DNA from: Shewanella atlantica
GTDB lineage: Bacteria > Pseudomonadota > Gammaproteobacteria > Enterobacterales > Shewanellaceae
Assembly: GCF_003966265.1 (NCBI RefSeq)
Contig: NZ_RXNV01000012.1
Span: 42,783 to 106,782 of the forward strand
Length of the DNA: 64,000 nucleotides
Direction of reading: 5' to 3'
A program made the position numbers and the translations under genes. This document shows, piece by piece, positions 63,801 through 64,000 of the stretch. Each line of letters begins with the position of its first letter. The stretch's first letter is position 1. The notes beneath the pieces were generated by a model. The model searched no databases, was not told where the DNA came from, and was given only the letters and a program-made list of their open reading frames with translations.

Positions 63801-63944
63801 CGCCCTTAGGCAACTTCCAACGGGGAATTGTTGTAACCTGCGGCGGTGTTCGAATGAACTAGAGAAATTTTACTCTGAGCCTGACGAATCCCCACAAAAA
63901 GGTAAGCTGAAATAATGAGATAGGTAAAATAGTGAGGAACATTC

Positions 63945-64000
63945 ATGGCATTTGGTGATCAAATTTATCGCCAAACAAAAATTACCACGAGTAAATGCCA
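63945..64000 (+). CDS. Start of a gene cut by the right window edge
   Basis: ATG at 63945 with GAGGAA seven bases upstream; the frame reads MAFGDQIYRQTKITTSKC and stays open to the edge. Too short to identify. Confidence 0.4.
   Translation, partial: MAFGDQIYRQTKITTSKC

Overview
The window looks like a chromosomal segment of a marine gammaproteobacterium, most likely Shewanella. Pointers are the order metH / B12 transport and salvage genes, a DUF2956 protein, a NrfA-type multiheme cytochrome, a single-domain bacterial voltage-gated channel, a CoA-disulfide/persulfide reductase fused to rhodanese, and a sodium-symporter/histidine-kinase fusion. There is no rRNA, CRISPR array, prophage or intact insertion sequence. 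The genus is inferred from gene content, not from a search.

Layout. 1-6.9 kb: 3' part of fadD, a membrane-anchored hydrolase, an MsbA-type ABC exporter, DUF2956, an ion channel, a small winged-helix protein. 7-12 kb: two YdbS/YdbT-like PH-domain proteins, a DUF924 protein, a chemotaxis receptor. 12.3-21.9 kb: three universal stress proteins and a SpoIIAA-like protein around a five-gene operon with a divergent LysR gene. The operon encodes a radical-SAM aminomutase of the KamA family, both subunits of a PcaIJ-like CoA-transferase, a class III aminotransferase and a PcaF-like thiolase. Together these read as a pathway that turns an alpha-amino acid into a beta-amino acid, a beta-keto acid, its CoA ester and finally two acyl-CoAs. 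The aminomutase lacks the two Asp residues that hold the lysine side chain, so an acidic substrate (2-aminoadipate or glutamate) is more likely than lysine. This is the best candidate for an undescribed system here. 22-24.2 kb: coniferyl-aldehyde-type dehydrogenase and TetR regulator with a palindromic operator. 24.5-33.1 kb: a two-component system (kinase and sigma-54 activator) next to an ABC/FtsX-permease/HlyD export operon that has a sigma-54 promoter and a GTGTCCGCGGACAC site upstream, which suggests a closed circuit. 33.2-35.9 kb: persulfide reductase with two YeeE/YedE sulfur transport proteins. 36-47.6 kb: MAPEG protein, btuF, tRNA-Leu(CAG), then cobO-cobQ-cobU-cobS-cobT-btuC-btuD behind a cobalamin riboswitch, and a CobC-like phosphatase. 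47.7-50.8 kb: symporter-kinase and a small membrane ORF. 51-54.9 kb: metH (B12-dependent methionine synthase) behind MetJ boxes. 55.9-57.8 kb: NrfA-like lipoprotein cytochrome with CRP and NarP-type sites. 58.4-64 kb: glnD, a DUF465/YdcH protein, an alpha/beta hydrolase, and the start of a gene cut by the right edge.

Intergenic DNA is very rich in repeats. About 18 copies of a REP-like hairpin (core GCGGCTAAAGCCGC followed by TCCTACA) lie next to tandem arrays whose unit is almost always 7 bp (TTCTAGG, GTCACGA, GTTGTAA, AGTTTTA, GCTCGTA and others). Arrays occur between operon genes, run into the stop codon of cobQ, sit in a peripheral arm of the cobalamin riboswitch and form hairpins downstream of genes. 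A separate 60-bp tandem array after metH alternates two versions of an 8-bp hairpin with compensating changes in both arms. Several B12 genes also carry in-frame tandem repeats.
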